Origin: RAM1 sp041905405
GTDB taxonomy: Bacteria > Pseudomonadota > Gammaproteobacteria > Burkholderiales > Burkholderiaceae_C
NCBI GenBank assembly: GCA_041905405.1
Contig: JAYRLC010000009.1
Location: 53,042 to 117,041 of the forward strand
DNA length: 64,000 bases
Direction of reading: 5' to 3'
Part shown: positions 1 to 9,958 of the stretch, piece by piece
Layout of the letters: each line of letters opens with the position of its first letter
Position numbering within the stretch: the first letter of the stretch is position 1
Made by a program: the position numbers and the translations under genes
The notes under the pieces: model-generated
What the model saw: the letters and a program-made list of their open reading frames with translations, nothing else
Database searches by the model: none
What the model was told of the DNA's origin: nothing

Positions 1-585
1 AACTGGATGCGCGCCATGGCCGGCTACGACTGGGACCAGAACCATGCCGACGCGCAGAAGCTGGCTGGCATGCTGCACACGCTGGACCAATGCCCGCTGC
101 CCATCGTGGGCCGGGTTCAGGGCGACTGCTACGCAGGCGGCATGGGCCTGGCCGCCATCTGTGACGTGCTGGTGGCGTCCGACAACGTGACCTTCTGCCT
201 GTCCGAAGCGCGCCTGGGCCTGCTGCCCGCCACGATTGCGCCGTACGTAGTGCGCGCCATGGGTGCGCAGGCGGCGCGCCGCTACTTCACGACGGCCGAA
301 CGCTTCAGCGCCGCGCAGGCGCACGCGATGGGCATGGTGCACGAGCTGTGCACCAGCGCCGAGCTGGACGCGCGCGTGGCCGGCATCGTGGCCACGCTGG
401 TCGCCAACGGCCCGGCGGCCGTGCGCGCCTGCAAGCTGCTGGTGCGCGACGTGGCGGGCCAGCCCATCACCGACGCGCTGCGGTCCGAGACGGCGCGCCG
501 CATCGCCGACATCCGCGCGAGCGACGAGGGGCGCGAGGGCGTCGCGTCGTTCCTGAACAAGCGCAAACCGGCCTGGCTGGTCTGA
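1..585 (+). CDS. liuC: Enoyl-CoA hydratase/isomerase family protein, probably methylglutaconyl-CoA hydratase (5' truncated)
   Basis: The reading frame is open from the first base, so the true start lies before the window and about the first 60-70 residues are missing. What remains is the crotonase fold: the oxyanion-hole segment GDCYAGGMGLAAICDVLVAS, then the helix with the acidic residue region (SEARLGLLPATIAPYV), and a C-terminal helical tail ending in FLNKRKPAWLV. The next genes encode a biotin-carrying acyl-CoA carboxylase subunit and HMG-CoA lyase. That is the liu order for leucine/isovalerate breakdown, in which this enzyme would hydrate 3-methylglutaconyl-CoA to HMG-CoA. Family membership is clear; the exact substrate is inferred from context. 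Confidence 0.85.
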   Translation, partial: NWMRAMAGYDWDQNHADAQKLAGMLHTLDQCPLPIVGRVQGDCYAGGMGLAAICDVLVASDNVTFCLSEARLGLLPATIAPYVVRAMGAQAARRYFTTAERFSAAQAHAMGMVHELCTSAELDARVAGIVATLVANGPAAVRACKLLVRDVAGQPITDALRSETARRIADIRASDEGREGVASFLNKRKPAWLV

Positions 586-598
586 CACCACGCACGAC

Positions 599-1233
599 AT
601 GGACACCTGGGCCCACCTTCTGGACGCACCGCAGCTGCTCGCGCTGGCGGCGGCGCTGGGCTGGGCCAGCGGCATCCGGCTGTATGCGGTGCTGTTCATC
701 ACCGGCGCGTCGGGCTTCATGGGCTGGCTCGACCTGCCTGCGGGCCTGCAGGTGCTGCAGCACCCCGCAGCGCTGTGGGCCAGCGGGCTCATGGTGGCGG
801 TGGAGTTTTTTGCCGACAAGGTGCCGCTGCTGGACAGCGTGTGGGACGCTGCGCACACCCTGATCCGCATCCCGGCCGGCGCGGTACTGGCGGCCGGCGC
901 GCTGGGCGCCGACGGCGCTGCGGTGGGCTGGGTTGCCGCGGTGCTGGGCGGCTCGCTCGCGGCCACGGCGCACACGGCCAAGCTCGTCACGCGCGCGGCC
1001 GTCAACACGTCGCCCGAGCCGTTTTCCAACGTGGGCGTGTCGCTGGCCGAAGACGGCTTCGTGCTCTTCATGCTGTGGCTGGCATTCACACATCCGCTGT
1101 GGTTTGCCGTGACGCTGGTGCTGACGCTGATCGTCGCCGTTGCGCTGATCGTGGTGCTGTTCAAGTTCCTGCGCGCCGTGGCGCGCCGGTTTGTGGGTTC
1201 GTCGCCGGGCATGCGTCCGGCCGAGGGGAAATG

Positions 1234-1234
<1 letters not shown>
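599..1234 (+). CDS. DUF4126 family integral membrane protein
   Basis: A 211-residue protein made almost entirely of hydrophobic helices, with the family-like opening LGWASGIRLYAVLFITG and a later segment TAHTAKLVTRAAVNTSPEPF that joins two membrane regions. It begins 13 bases after the hydratase stop, and its stop overlaps the start region of the carboxylase gene (ATGATG with TGA inside), so it is probably co-transcribed and translationally coupled with the leucine-degradation genes. The biochemical role of DUF4126 is unknown to me. Its place inside the operon might reflect membrane transport or a scaffold, but nothing in the sequence proves this. Confidence 0.8.
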
Positions 1235-3225
<1,991 letters not shown>

Positions 3226-3269
3226 CCCCGCAGGCACGGCGCTGCGCGCGCTGACCCACAATCAGCGCC

Positions 3270-4199
3270 ATGCGCATCACCTTCTGCTGTACCCATACCA
3301 AGGCCGAGCCCTGGCTCGCCGGCTTTCGCGCCGCGTTGCCGGGCGTTGATATTTCCGAATGGGCGCCCGGCGCGCCGCCCGCCGACCATGCCGTCGTGTG
3401 GGCGCCGCCCCAGCAGTTCATGGACGAGCAGCCGGCGCTCAGGGGCATCTTCAACACCGGCGCCGGCGTGGACGCGCTGCTCAAGCTGCGGTTGCCGTCC
3501 GGCGCCACGCTGGTGCGGCTGGACGACGCGGGCATGTCGGTGCAGATGGCCGAGTTCGTCTGCCACGCCATCATCCGCCACTTCCGCGAGCTGGACGGCT
3601 ATGAGGCCGACGTGGCGCAACAGAAATGGTCGTTCCGCAGGCCCCGCTCGCGCAGCGAATTTCCCGTGGGCATCATGGGGCTGGGCGTGCTGGGTGAGCG
3701 CGTGGCGCGCGCCGTGGCGCAGTTTGACTTTCCCGTGAATGGCTGGAGCCGTTCGCACAAGGCCATCGACGGTGTGCGCGGCTTCAGCGGCATGGACTCG
3801 CTCAACGATTTTCTGGCGGCATCGCGCTTCCTGGTGTGCCTGGTGCCGCTCACGCCCGACACGCAGGACATCCTCAACCTTTCCACGCTGTCGCGCCTGC
3901 AGCCTGGCGGCTACGTCATCAACGTCGCGCGTGGCGCGCACCTGGTCGACGACGACCTGATCGCGCTGCTGGACAGCGGCCACCTGGCTGGCGCGACACT
4001 GGACGTGTTCCGCACCGAACCGCTGCCGGCCGGGCATCCGTTCTGGCTGCATCCCAAAATCACCGTCACGCCGCATACTTCAGCCCGGACGCTGCGTGAA
4101 GAAACCATTGCGCAGATCGCGGGCAAGATCGCCGCGGTCGAACGCGGTGAACCCATCGCCGGCCTGCCCGGCGTGGTGGACCGCCAGCGCGGCTACTAG
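3270..4199 (+). CDS. ghrA: Glyoxylate/hydroxypyruvate reductase A-type 2-hydroxyacid dehydrogenase
   Basis: A 309-residue NAD(P)H-dependent D-2-hydroxyacid dehydrogenase of the GhrA branch. The Rossmann motif GIMGLGVLGERVA is near residue 132, followed by the catalytic Arg region INVARGAHLVDDDLIALL, the Glu region (DVFRTEPLPAGHPFW) and the catalytic His region (ITVTPHTSA). It would reduce glyoxylate or hydroxypyruvate to glycolate or D-glycerate in the cytoplasm. It lies 44 bases after liuD and 9 bases before the HMG-CoA lyase gene, so it appears to be a member of the same transcription unit although it has no step in leucine breakdown. The substrate is not proven by sequence. Confidence 0.88.
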   Translation: MRITFCCTHTKAEPWLAGFRAALPGVDISEWAPGAPPADHAVVWAPPQQFMDEQPALRGIFNTGAGVDALLKLRLPSGATLVRLDDAGMSVQMAEFVCHAIIRHFRELDGYEADVAQQKWSFRRPRSRSEFPVGIMGLGVLGERVARAVAQFDFPVNGWSRSHKAIDGVRGFSGMDSLNDFLAASRFLVCLVPLTPDTQDILNLSTLSRLQPGGYVINVARGAHLVDDDLIALLDSGHLAGATLDVFRTEPLPAGHPFWLHPKITVTPHTSARTLREETIAQIAGKIAAVERGEPIAGLPGVVDRQRGY

Positions 4200-4208
4200 G
4201 AGCAAGAC

Positions 4209-5117
4209 ATGACACTTCCCGCCAAAGTCAAACTCGTGGACGTCGGCCCGCGCGACGGCCTGCAGAACGAAAAGCAGCCCGTCCCCGCCGAGGTCAAGAT
4301 CGGCCTGGTCCACCGTCTACAGGACGCGGGCCTCAAAGAAATCGAGGTCACCAGCTTCGTCAGCCCCAAATGGGTGCCGCAGATGGCCGACAACGCCGAA
4401 GTCATGGCCGGCATCACGCGCAAGCCGGGCGTGCGCTATTCCGTCCTCACGCCCAACATGAAGGGCTTCGAGGCGGCGGTGGACAGCAGGCCCGACGAGA
4501 TCGTCGTGTTCGGCGCCGCGAGTGAGGCCTTCAGCCAGAGGAACATCAACTGCTCCATTGCCGAAAGCATCGAACGCTTCGCGCCCGTGGTGCAGGCCGC
4601 GCGCGACAAGGGCATCTATGTCCGCGGCGCGATCTCCACCGCCGTCGGCTGCCCGTACGAGGGCGACGTGGCGCCCGAGCGCGTGGAGCTCGTGGCCCGG
4701 CTCATGAAAGAGATCGGCGTGCAGCACGTCGGCGTGGCCGACACCATCGGCGTGGGCACGCCGGCCAGGGTGCAGCGCGCGATGGAAGCGGCGCTGAAGC
4801 ACTACGCCATCGACGACGTGTCGGGCCATTTCCATGACACCTACGGCCAGGCCCTGGCCAACACGCTGGCCACGCTGGAAATGGGCGTGTGGCAGTACGA
4901 CACGTCCAGCGCAGGGCTGGGCGGCTGCCCCTATGCCAAGGGCGCGACCGGCAACGTCGCGACCGAGGATGTGGTCTACATGCTGCAGGGCATGGGTATT
5001 GATACCGGCATCGACCTGGACAAGCTCATCGACGCGGGCAAATACATCAGCGACCACCTGGGCCGCAAGCCCAACTCGCGCGCGTCCACGGCCATCCTGA
5101 ACAAGCGCGCGGGCTGA
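4209..5117 (+). CDS. liuE: Hydroxymethylglutaryl-CoA lyase
   Basis: A 302-residue HMGL-like TIM-barrel enzyme. It starts with VKLVDVGPRDGLQNE (the DxGxRDG metal/substrate loop), has the HFHDTYGQALAN metal-binding motif, and carries the active-site loop GLGGCPYAKGATGN with the catalytic cysteine. It cleaves HMG-CoA to acetyl-CoA and acetoacetate, the last step of leucine degradation. The gene has a short upstream gap with an AGGAGC ribosome site, which fits co-transcription with the genes before it. The length and motifs match the bacterial HMG-CoA lyase family. Confidence 0.95.
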   Translation: MTLPAKVKLVDVGPRDGLQNEKQPVPAEVKIGLVHRLQDAGLKEIEVTSFVSPKWVPQMADNAEVMAGITRKPGVRYSVLTPNMKGFEAAVDSRPDEIVVFGAASEAFSQRNINCSIAESIERFAPVVQAARDKGIYVRGAISTAVGCPYEGDVAPERVELVARLMKEIGVQHVGVADTIGVGTPARVQRAMEAALKHYAIDDVSGHFHDTYGQALANTLATLEMGVWQYDTSSAGLGGCPYAKGATGNVATEDVVYMLQGMGIDTGIDLDKLIDAGKYISDHLGRKPNSRASTAILNKRAG

Positions 5118-5123
5118 CGCGCC

Positions 5124-5909
5124 ATGCGCTTCGTCCCGGCGCCCCGGCACCTGTCGGCGCATGTGCTGGGCGTGGCCGTGCTGCGCACCCAGGCACAGCA
5201 GGTCGTGCCGACACCGGCCCATGCGCTGGCGATCTTTACGCTGGTGCACCGCGGGACGCTGCACGGCGCGGGAGCCGGTGCGCTGCTGGGGCAGGGCAGC
5301 GCCGCCCACGCCCGCATCGTCGTGGCAGGGCCGGGCACGGTGTGCGCCAGCCTGCTGTGCCGCGCCAGCGTGCTGCCGCTGTTGACCGGCGAGCCCGCGT
5401 CGCAGTTCGCGGGCGGCGCCGTGCATCCCGGCCTGCTCGGTCTGGATGCCGACACCTTGCAGGACTCACTGGGCGACAACCCGTCCGACGCCGTGCTGGC
5501 GGTGACCCTGTTCAAGCAACTGGACCGTGCCCTGCGCGCCGCGCGTGCCCCGCGCAGCAGTGCCGTGCGCTTTGCGGGGGCGCTGGCGGGCTGGGCCCAC
5601 GGCGGCGGCACGCGCGCGCCCGTGGATTGGTCCGAGCGCCAGTGGCAGCGGGCCTGCCAGGCCGAGCTGGGCGTCACGCCCGTCTTTCTGCAGCGCCTGA
5701 ACCGCCTGCATGCCAGCGTGCGCGGACGCATGGCGCACAGCGGCGAGCCGCTGGCGCAGCACGCGCAGCGCGCGGGCTTCTTCGACCAGGCCCACATGGC
5801 GCGTGAATACCGACTGCTCATGGGCACCGCGCCACGCGACGGCGTGACCCGCGCCACGGGCATGGCGCTGGGGTCCAGCGAGCTCGCTCCACGGTTTTTC
5901 TCGAACTGA
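5124..5909 (+). CDS. AraC-type helix-turn-helix transcriptional regulator
   Basis: A 261-residue protein that starts 6 bases after liuE. Its first 150 residues resemble the beta-rich ligand/cupin-like N-terminal region seen in some AraC relatives. The C-terminus (about residues 170-250) is AraC-like: RLNRLHASVRGRMA followed by the second helix-turn-helix, LAQHAQRAGFFDQAHMAREY. It is presumably a DNA-binding regulator; being last in the leucine cluster, it could control that cluster or the next gene. The ligand is not visible. Alanine and glycine content is high, as in the neighbours. Confidence 0.75.
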   Translation: MRFVPAPRHLSAHVLGVAVLRTQAQQVVPTPAHALAIFTLVHRGTLHGAGAGALLGQGSAAHARIVVAGPGTVCASLLCRASVLPLLTGEPASQFAGGAVHPGLLGLDADTLQDSLGDNPSDAVLAVTLFKQLDRALRAARAPRSSAVRFAGALAGWAHGGGTRAPVDWSERQWQRACQAELGVTPVFLQRLNRLHASVRGRMAHSGEPLAQHAQRAGFFDQAHMAREYRLLMGTAPRDGVTRATGMALGSSELAPRFFSN

Positions 5910-5964
5910 AAACCTGTCGGATTTTTCCAAGACGGGCTGCCGCGGCGCACCTAGCATCGCGCCC

Positions 5965-6399
5965 ATGAACCCAGCCATCGAATCACGCATCCATGTCGCG
6001 GCGCCAGCGGACGCCGTCTATGCCATCTGGGCCGACGTGCCCAACTGGCCCCGGTGGGACCCCGACACACGCCAGGCGTCGCTGGATGGTCCGCTCGCCG
6101 TCGGCGCCAGGGGGCGGCTCACCCCGCGCAAGGGCTTTGCCGTCGCCATGCGCGTGGTGCAGGCCGAGCCCGGCCGGCACTTCACCGTGGAATGCCCCGT
6201 GCTGGGCAACGTCATGCGGTTTGAACACCTGCTGCAGCCCGTGCATGACGGTGTGGAGGTGATCCACCGCGTGTCGTTCCACGGCTGGCTGGCCGGGTGG
6301 CTGGACCGCACCGTGGGGCGGGACGTGCGCAACGGCCTGCCGGTCACGCTGCGCGGGCTCAAGGCCCTGGCCGAGCAGGGGACGCCGGCCGCCGCGTAA
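5965..6399 (+). CDS. SRPBCC family protein (polyketide cyclase/START-like fold)
   Basis: A 144-residue protein with the typical start of small ligand-binding START-like domains: ESRIHVAAPADAVYAIWADVPNWPRWDPDT. The rest alternates beta strands with a final long helix (DVRNGLPVTLRGLKALAEQ), the expected helix-grip layout. Such proteins bind small hydrophobic molecules; no catalytic residue or ligand can be assigned. It lies 55 bases after the AraC-type gene and 10 bases before the YbaK gene. A TAGCAT sequence at 5953-5958 could be a weak -10 box. Confidence 0.8.
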   Translation: MNPAIESRIHVAAPADAVYAIWADVPNWPRWDPDTRQASLDGPLAVGARGRLTPRKGFAVAMRVVQAEPGRHFTVECPVLGNVMRFEHLLQPVHDGVEVIHRVSFHGWLAGWLDRTVGRDVRNGLPVTLRGLKALAEQGTPAAA

Positions 6400-6409
6400 G
6401 ATCGGCGGC

Positions 6410-6940
6410 ATGTGTGGAGCCGAACTGCATTCATTGCCCGACAGCGTGCAGCGCGTCGCGCGCTACCTTCAGGACAAGGGCCATCCCCACGGCCCCGTGA
6501 TGCTGGACGACGCCGCGCGCACCGCGCAGCAGGCGGCCGACGCCCTGGGCATTGCCGTGGGCCAGATCGCCAAAAGCATCATCTTCCGCCGCAAGAGCGA
6601 CGACGCGGCCGTGCTCGTCATCACCTCGGGCGACCGGCGGGTGGACGAGAAGAAGGTCGACGCCATCGTCGGCAAAACGGGCCGTGCCGACGCGGATTTC
6701 GTGCGCGCCAAAACCGGCTACGCGATCGGTGGCGTGCCGCCCGTGGCGCATGCCACGCCGCCGGTCACGCTGATCGACCGCGAGCTGCTGCGCTTTGACG
6801 AAGTATGGGCGGCCGCGGGCCATCCGCACGGCGTGTTCAAGCTGCGCCCGCAGGATCTGGAGGCGCTGGCCGGCGCGCCGCTGGCGGACGTGGTGAAGGC
6901 GGACGTGGTGAAGGCCGACGCAGCACAGGCCCCGGCATGA
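6410..6940 (+). CDS. YbaK/EbsC family aminoacyl-tRNA deacylase
   Basis: A 176-residue protein of the YbaK/ProX editing fold. The segments AKSIIFRRKSDDAAVLVITSGDRRVD and GYAIGGVPPVAH carry the conserved lysine and the GxxPxGH-like loop. Members hydrolyse mischarged aminoacyl-tRNAs such as Cys-tRNA(Pro). The C-terminus carries an exact 15-base tandem duplication (6884-6898 and 6899-6913) that encodes ADVVK twice. This low-complexity tail is not part of the fold. The stop overlaps the next start (ATGA), so translation is probably coupled. Which tRNA is edited cannot be told from the sequence. Confidence 0.85.
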   Translation: MCGAELHSLPDSVQRVARYLQDKGHPHGPVMLDDAARTAQQAADALGIAVGQIAKSIIFRRKSDDAAVLVITSGDRRVDEKKVDAIVGKTGRADADFVRAKTGYAIGGVPPVAHATPPVTLIDRELLRFDEVWAAAGHPHGVFKLRPQDLEALAGAPLADVVKADVVKADAAQAPA

Positions 6941-7182
6941 CACAACCGTATTCGGCCACCGTGCTCAGGCGCCTGGCCGCGCAGGTCCGCCAGGACGCGA
7001 TCGACGGCGAGGTGGGCGTGCCGTCACCCTGCGTGTCGATCTGCCGCATGGACGACCAGCGACAGTTCTGCGTCGGTTGCCTGCGCACCATTCCCGAGAT
7101 CGCCGGCTGGAGCCGCATGGACGACGATGCCAAGCGGGCGGTGTGGGCGTTGCTGGAAGAAAGGATGGCGGCCGCCGCATGA
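6937..7182 (+). CDS. DUF1289 domain-containing small cysteine protein
   Basis: An 81-residue protein with the DUF1289 core SPCVSICRMDDQRQFCVGCLRT, whose four cysteines (C-x3-C, then C-x2-C) look like a small zinc or iron-sulfur site, followed by a helix with EIAGWSRMDDDAKRAVW. The function of the family is not established. The start ATG overlaps the stop of the YbaK gene, and its own stop overlaps the start of the isomerase gene, both as ATGA. The three genes are therefore a tight operon. Confidence 0.85.
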   Translation: MTQPYSATVLRRLAAQVRQDAIDGEVGVPSPCVSICRMDDQRQFCVGCLRTIPEIAGWSRMDDDAKRAVWALLEERMAAAA

Positions 7183-7826
7183 AGCACATCACCTGCTGGC
7201 TCGACTTCATCTCGCCCTACGCGTACCTGGCGTTCGAGGACATGCCGCGTGCGCTGCAGGGCCTGAGCTATGACATGGACTACCGTCCGGTCCTGTTCGC
7301 GGGCCTGCTCAAGCACCACGGGCAACTGGGCCCCGCGGAAATTGCAGGCAAGCGAGACTGGACCTACCGTCAGGTGCTGTGGCTGGCGCACAGCCACGGC
7401 ATCCCCATGCAGATGCCGGCCGCGCATCCGTTCAACCCGCTCGCGCTGCTGCGCCTGGCGCTGGCCTGCGGCGACGGCCAGGGGCGCGCCAACCGCTACG
7501 TTTGCGAAACCATCCTGCGCCATGTGTGGCGCGGCGGCGTCGACGCAGCCGACCCGGCGCGCCTGGGCGTGCTCACAGCGCTGCTGCAACCCGCGCAGGA
7601 CCCGCAGGGCGACGCCGTCAAGGCGCTGCTGAAGGCCAACACCGACGACGCCATTGCACGCGGTCTGTTTGGCGTGCCCGCCTTCACGGTGGACGACAAG
7701 CTGTTCTGGGGCTTTGATGCGCTGCCGATGCTGCGCGCCTACCTGTCGGGCGACGGCTGGTTTGCTGACAACTGGCAGGCCGCGGCAGAGCGCCCGGCCG
7801 CCGTTGGACGCGTTAACAAGGGTTAA
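7179..7826 (+). CDS. 2-hydroxychromene-2-carboxylate isomerase (DsbA-like, kappa-GST fold)
   Basis: A 215-residue protein beginning WLDFISPYAYLAFEDM, the mark of the HCCA isomerase/kappa-class GST family, in which a serine (here in the FISPY motif) binds glutathione. The C-terminal GVPAFTVDDKLFWGFDAL is the conserved cis-proline loop and following strand. The namesake reaction is a glutathione-dependent isomerisation in naphthalene breakdown. No other aromatic ring-cleavage genes are nearby, so the real substrate is open. The start overlaps the stop of the DUF1289 gene. The stop codon lies in a perfect palindrome, GGGTTAACCC (7820-7829). Confidence 0.85.
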   Translation: MKHITCWLDFISPYAYLAFEDMPRALQGLSYDMDYRPVLFAGLLKHHGQLGPAEIAGKRDWTYRQVLWLAHSHGIPMQMPAAHPFNPLALLRLALACGDGQGRANRYVCETILRHVWRGGVDAADPARLGVLTALLQPAQDPQGDAVKALLKANTDDAIARGLFGVPAFTVDDKLFWGFDALPMLRAYLSGDGWFADNWQAAAERPAAVGRVNKG

Positions 7827-7952
7827 CCCGCAGGGTCGATGCGCCGTCCTTCGCATCATGAAACGACACCCAAGGGTTTGACCCTAGATCGTCAGAAATG
7901 AGCCAGTTTGGCGAAAGCCAGCGTTGGTTTCACGTCAGAGCAGGGTCAGAGC
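7820..7952. promoter_or_regulatory. Region rich in small inverted and direct repeats upstream of the MFS transporter gene
   Basis: The 191-base gap before the transporter gene holds a perfect palindrome GGGTTAACCC (7820-7829), a similar site AGGGTTTGACCCT (7873-7885), and an exact direct repeat GTCAGAGC at 7934-7941 and 7945-7952, whose copies start 11 bases (about one helical turn) apart. The arrangement looks like regulator binding sites, but no good -35/-10 pair was seen and no regulator can be named. Confidence 0.3.
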
Positions 7953-8017
7953 GGTCTCCAAGAATCCGTGCCAGGCCTCCGCGTCGGGGGCCGGCAACTC
8001 TTGAGGAGACAAAAACC

Positions 8018-9676
8018 ATGTCAACAACTGCCGCCCCCCGGCCGATGACGCCCGAGGAGAAGAAGGTCATCTTCGCTTCGTCGCTCGGCACCGTCTTCGA
8101 GTGGTACGACTTTTACCTGTACGGCTCACTCGCCGCCATCATCGCCAAGCAGTTCTTCAGCGGGCTGGACGCGGGCTCCGCGTTCATCTTCGCGCTGCTG
8201 GCGTTTGCCGCCGGCTTCATCGTGCGTCCGTTCGGCGCCATCGTGTTCGGCCGCCTGGGCGACATGATCGGCCGCAAGTACACGTTCCTGGTCACCATTT
8301 TGATCATGGGCCTGTCCACGTTCATCGTGGGCATTCTGCCGACCTACGCCAGCATCGGCGTGGCCGCGCCCATCATCCTGATCGTGCTGCGGCTGCTGCA
8401 GGGCCTGGCCCTGGGCGGTGAGTACGGCGGCGCCGCCACCTACGTGGCCGAGCATGCGCCGCACGGCAAGCGCGGCGCCTACACGGCCTGGATCCAGACC
8501 ACGGCCACGCTGGGCCTGTTCCTGTCGCTGATCGTGATCCTGGGCACCCGCACCGCCATCGGCGAAGCCGCCTTCGCCGACTGGGGCTGGCGCATTCCGT
8601 TCATCGTGTCGATCGCGCTCTTGGCCATCTCGGTGTGGATCCGCCTGTCGATGAACGAATCGCCCGCCTTCCAGAAGATGAAGGCCGAAGGCAAGACCTC
8701 CAAGGCGCCGCTGACCGAGTCCTTCGGCCAGTGGAAGAACCTGAAGATCGTGATCCTGGCACTGGTGGGCCTGACCGCCGGCCAGGCCGTGGTGTGGTAC
8801 ACGGGCCAGTTCTACGCGCTGTTCTTCCTGACGCAGGCGCTGAAGGTTGACGGCGCCACCGCCAACCTGCTGGTGGCCGGCTCACTGGTGATCGGCACGC
8901 CGTTCTTCCTGATCTTCGGCTCGCTGTCCGACAAGATCGGCCGCAAGCCCATCATCATGGCGGGCTGCCTGCTGGCCGTGGTGACGTACTTCCCCGTGTT
9001 CGGCGCGCTGACCAAGGCCGCCAACCCCGACCTGGCCGCCGCGCAGGCCAAGAACAAGGTGGTGGTCACGGCTGACCCGAACGAATGCTCGTTCCAGTTC
9101 AACCCGACCGGCACCGTCAAGTTCACCAGCTCGTGCGACATCGCCAAGCAGGTGCTGGCCGGCGCTTCGGTGAGCTATGAAAACGTCGCGGCCCCCGCCG
9201 GCACGACCGCTTCCATCAAGATCGGCGAAACGGTGATCCCCAGCTACAGCAGCAAGGGCCTGAGCGCTGACGATGTGAAGAAGAAGGACGCCGAATTCAA
9301 GAAGCTCGTCGCCGACGACCTGAAGGCAGCCGGCTACCCGACCAAGGCCGACCCGGCCAAGGTGGACAAGGTCATGGTGATCGTGATCCTGACCTACCTG
9401 GTGATCCTGGTGACCATGGTGTACGGCCCCATCGCCGCCATGCTGGTGGAAATGTTCCCCACCCGCATCCGCTACACGTCCATGAGCCTGCCGTACCACA
9501 TCGGCAACGGCTGGTTCGGCGGCCTGCTGCCCACCACGGCCTTCGCGATCGTGGCGCAGACCGGCAACATGTACAACGGTCTGTGGTACCCCATCATCAT
9601 CGCGGGCGCAACGTTCGTGATCGGCACGCTCTTTGTACGCGAAACCAAGGACGTGGACATCTACGCGAAGGACTGA
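8018..9676 (+). CDS. MFS transporter, metabolite:H+ symporter (MHS) family
   Basis: A 552-residue inner-membrane transporter. It starts MSTTAAPRPMTPEEKKVIFA and continues with SLGTVFEWYDFYLYG, the MHS hallmark. The loop 2-3 motif (FGRLGDMIGRKYTF) and its repeat in the second half (GSLSDKIGRKPIIM) are present. Relatives import organic acids or betaines by proton symport. The protein is about 120 residues longer than usual because of a hydrophilic insertion (about residues 331-450) between helices 9 and 10, which should face the periplasm; it has two cysteines and a lysine-rich end. A GAGGAG ribosome site (8003-8008) fixes the start; the open frame upstream is not coding. Substrate unknown. Confidence 0.9.
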   Translation: MSTTAAPRPMTPEEKKVIFASSLGTVFEWYDFYLYGSLAAIIAKQFFSGLDAGSAFIFALLAFAAGFIVRPFGAIVFGRLGDMIGRKYTFLVTILIMGLSTFIVGILPTYASIGVAAPIILIVLRLLQGLALGGEYGGAATYVAEHAPHGKRGAYTAWIQTTATLGLFLSLIVILGTRTAIGEAAFADWGWRIPFIVSIALLAISVWIRLSMNESPAFQKMKAEGKTSKAPLTESFGQWKNLKIVILALVGLTAGQAVVWYTGQFYALFFLTQALKVDGATANLLVAGSLVIGTPFFLIFGSLSDKIGRKPIIMAGCLLAVVTYFPVFGALTKAANPDLAAAQAKNKVVVTADPNECSFQFNPTGTVKFTSSCDIAKQVLAGASVSYENVAAPAGTTASIKIGETVIPSYSSKGLSADDVKKKDAEFKKLVADDLKAAGYPTKADPAKVDKVMVIVILTYLVILVTMVYGPIAAMLVEMFPTRIRYTSMSLPYHIGNGWFGGLLPTTAFAIVAQTGNMYNGLWYPIIIAGATFVIGTLFVRETKDVDIYAKD

Positions 9677-9689
9677 CCCACCGCCCAAA

Positions 9690-9737
9690 CCCCTTCACTG
9701 AAGGGGCTTGATGAAGGGGCTGCGCAGCGGCCCCTTC
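9690..9737 (+). terminator. Nested hairpins after the MFS gene, possible terminator
   Basis: Two GC-rich inverted repeats follow the stop codon: CCCCTTC/GAAGGGG (9690-9706) and GAAGGGGC/GCCCCTTC (9713-9737). The arms can also pair with one another. There is no T run, so this is a weak intrinsic terminator or an mRNA-stabilising structure. Confidence 0.4.
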
Positions 9738-9763
9738 GGCAAGCGAATCAAAGGAGTGTCAAC

Positions 9764-9922
9764 ATGTGGAAGATTGCCGTTGGGTTCATCGTGTTTGCGG
9801 CCGTGGCGCTGTTCGTGATTTTCAAGGCCGGGGACAAGGTGGACATGAGCGGTGAAAAGCACGGTGCGGAGGCGGTGCATGTGCCTGCCGCGCCGGCTGC
9901 CGCCGCGTCCGGCGCCAAATAA
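9764..9922 (+). CDS. Small single-pass membrane protein, unknown function
   Basis: A 52-residue reading frame with a strong AAGGAG ribosome site at 9751-9756. It begins MWKIAVGFIVFAAVALFVIF, one transmembrane helix, then a charged stretch (KAGDKVDMSGEKHG) and an Ala/Pro-rich tail. The next gene starts 36 bases downstream, so the two are probably co-transcribed. I do not recognise a family. Codon choice (GC-rich third positions) and the ribosome site support real translation. Confidence 0.65.
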   Translation: MWKIAVGFIVFAAVALFVIFKAGDKVDMSGEKHGAEAVHVPAAPAAAASGAK

Positions 9923-9958
9923 CAGCCGCCCTTGCGGGCGGCCAGGAGACAAGCCGCC

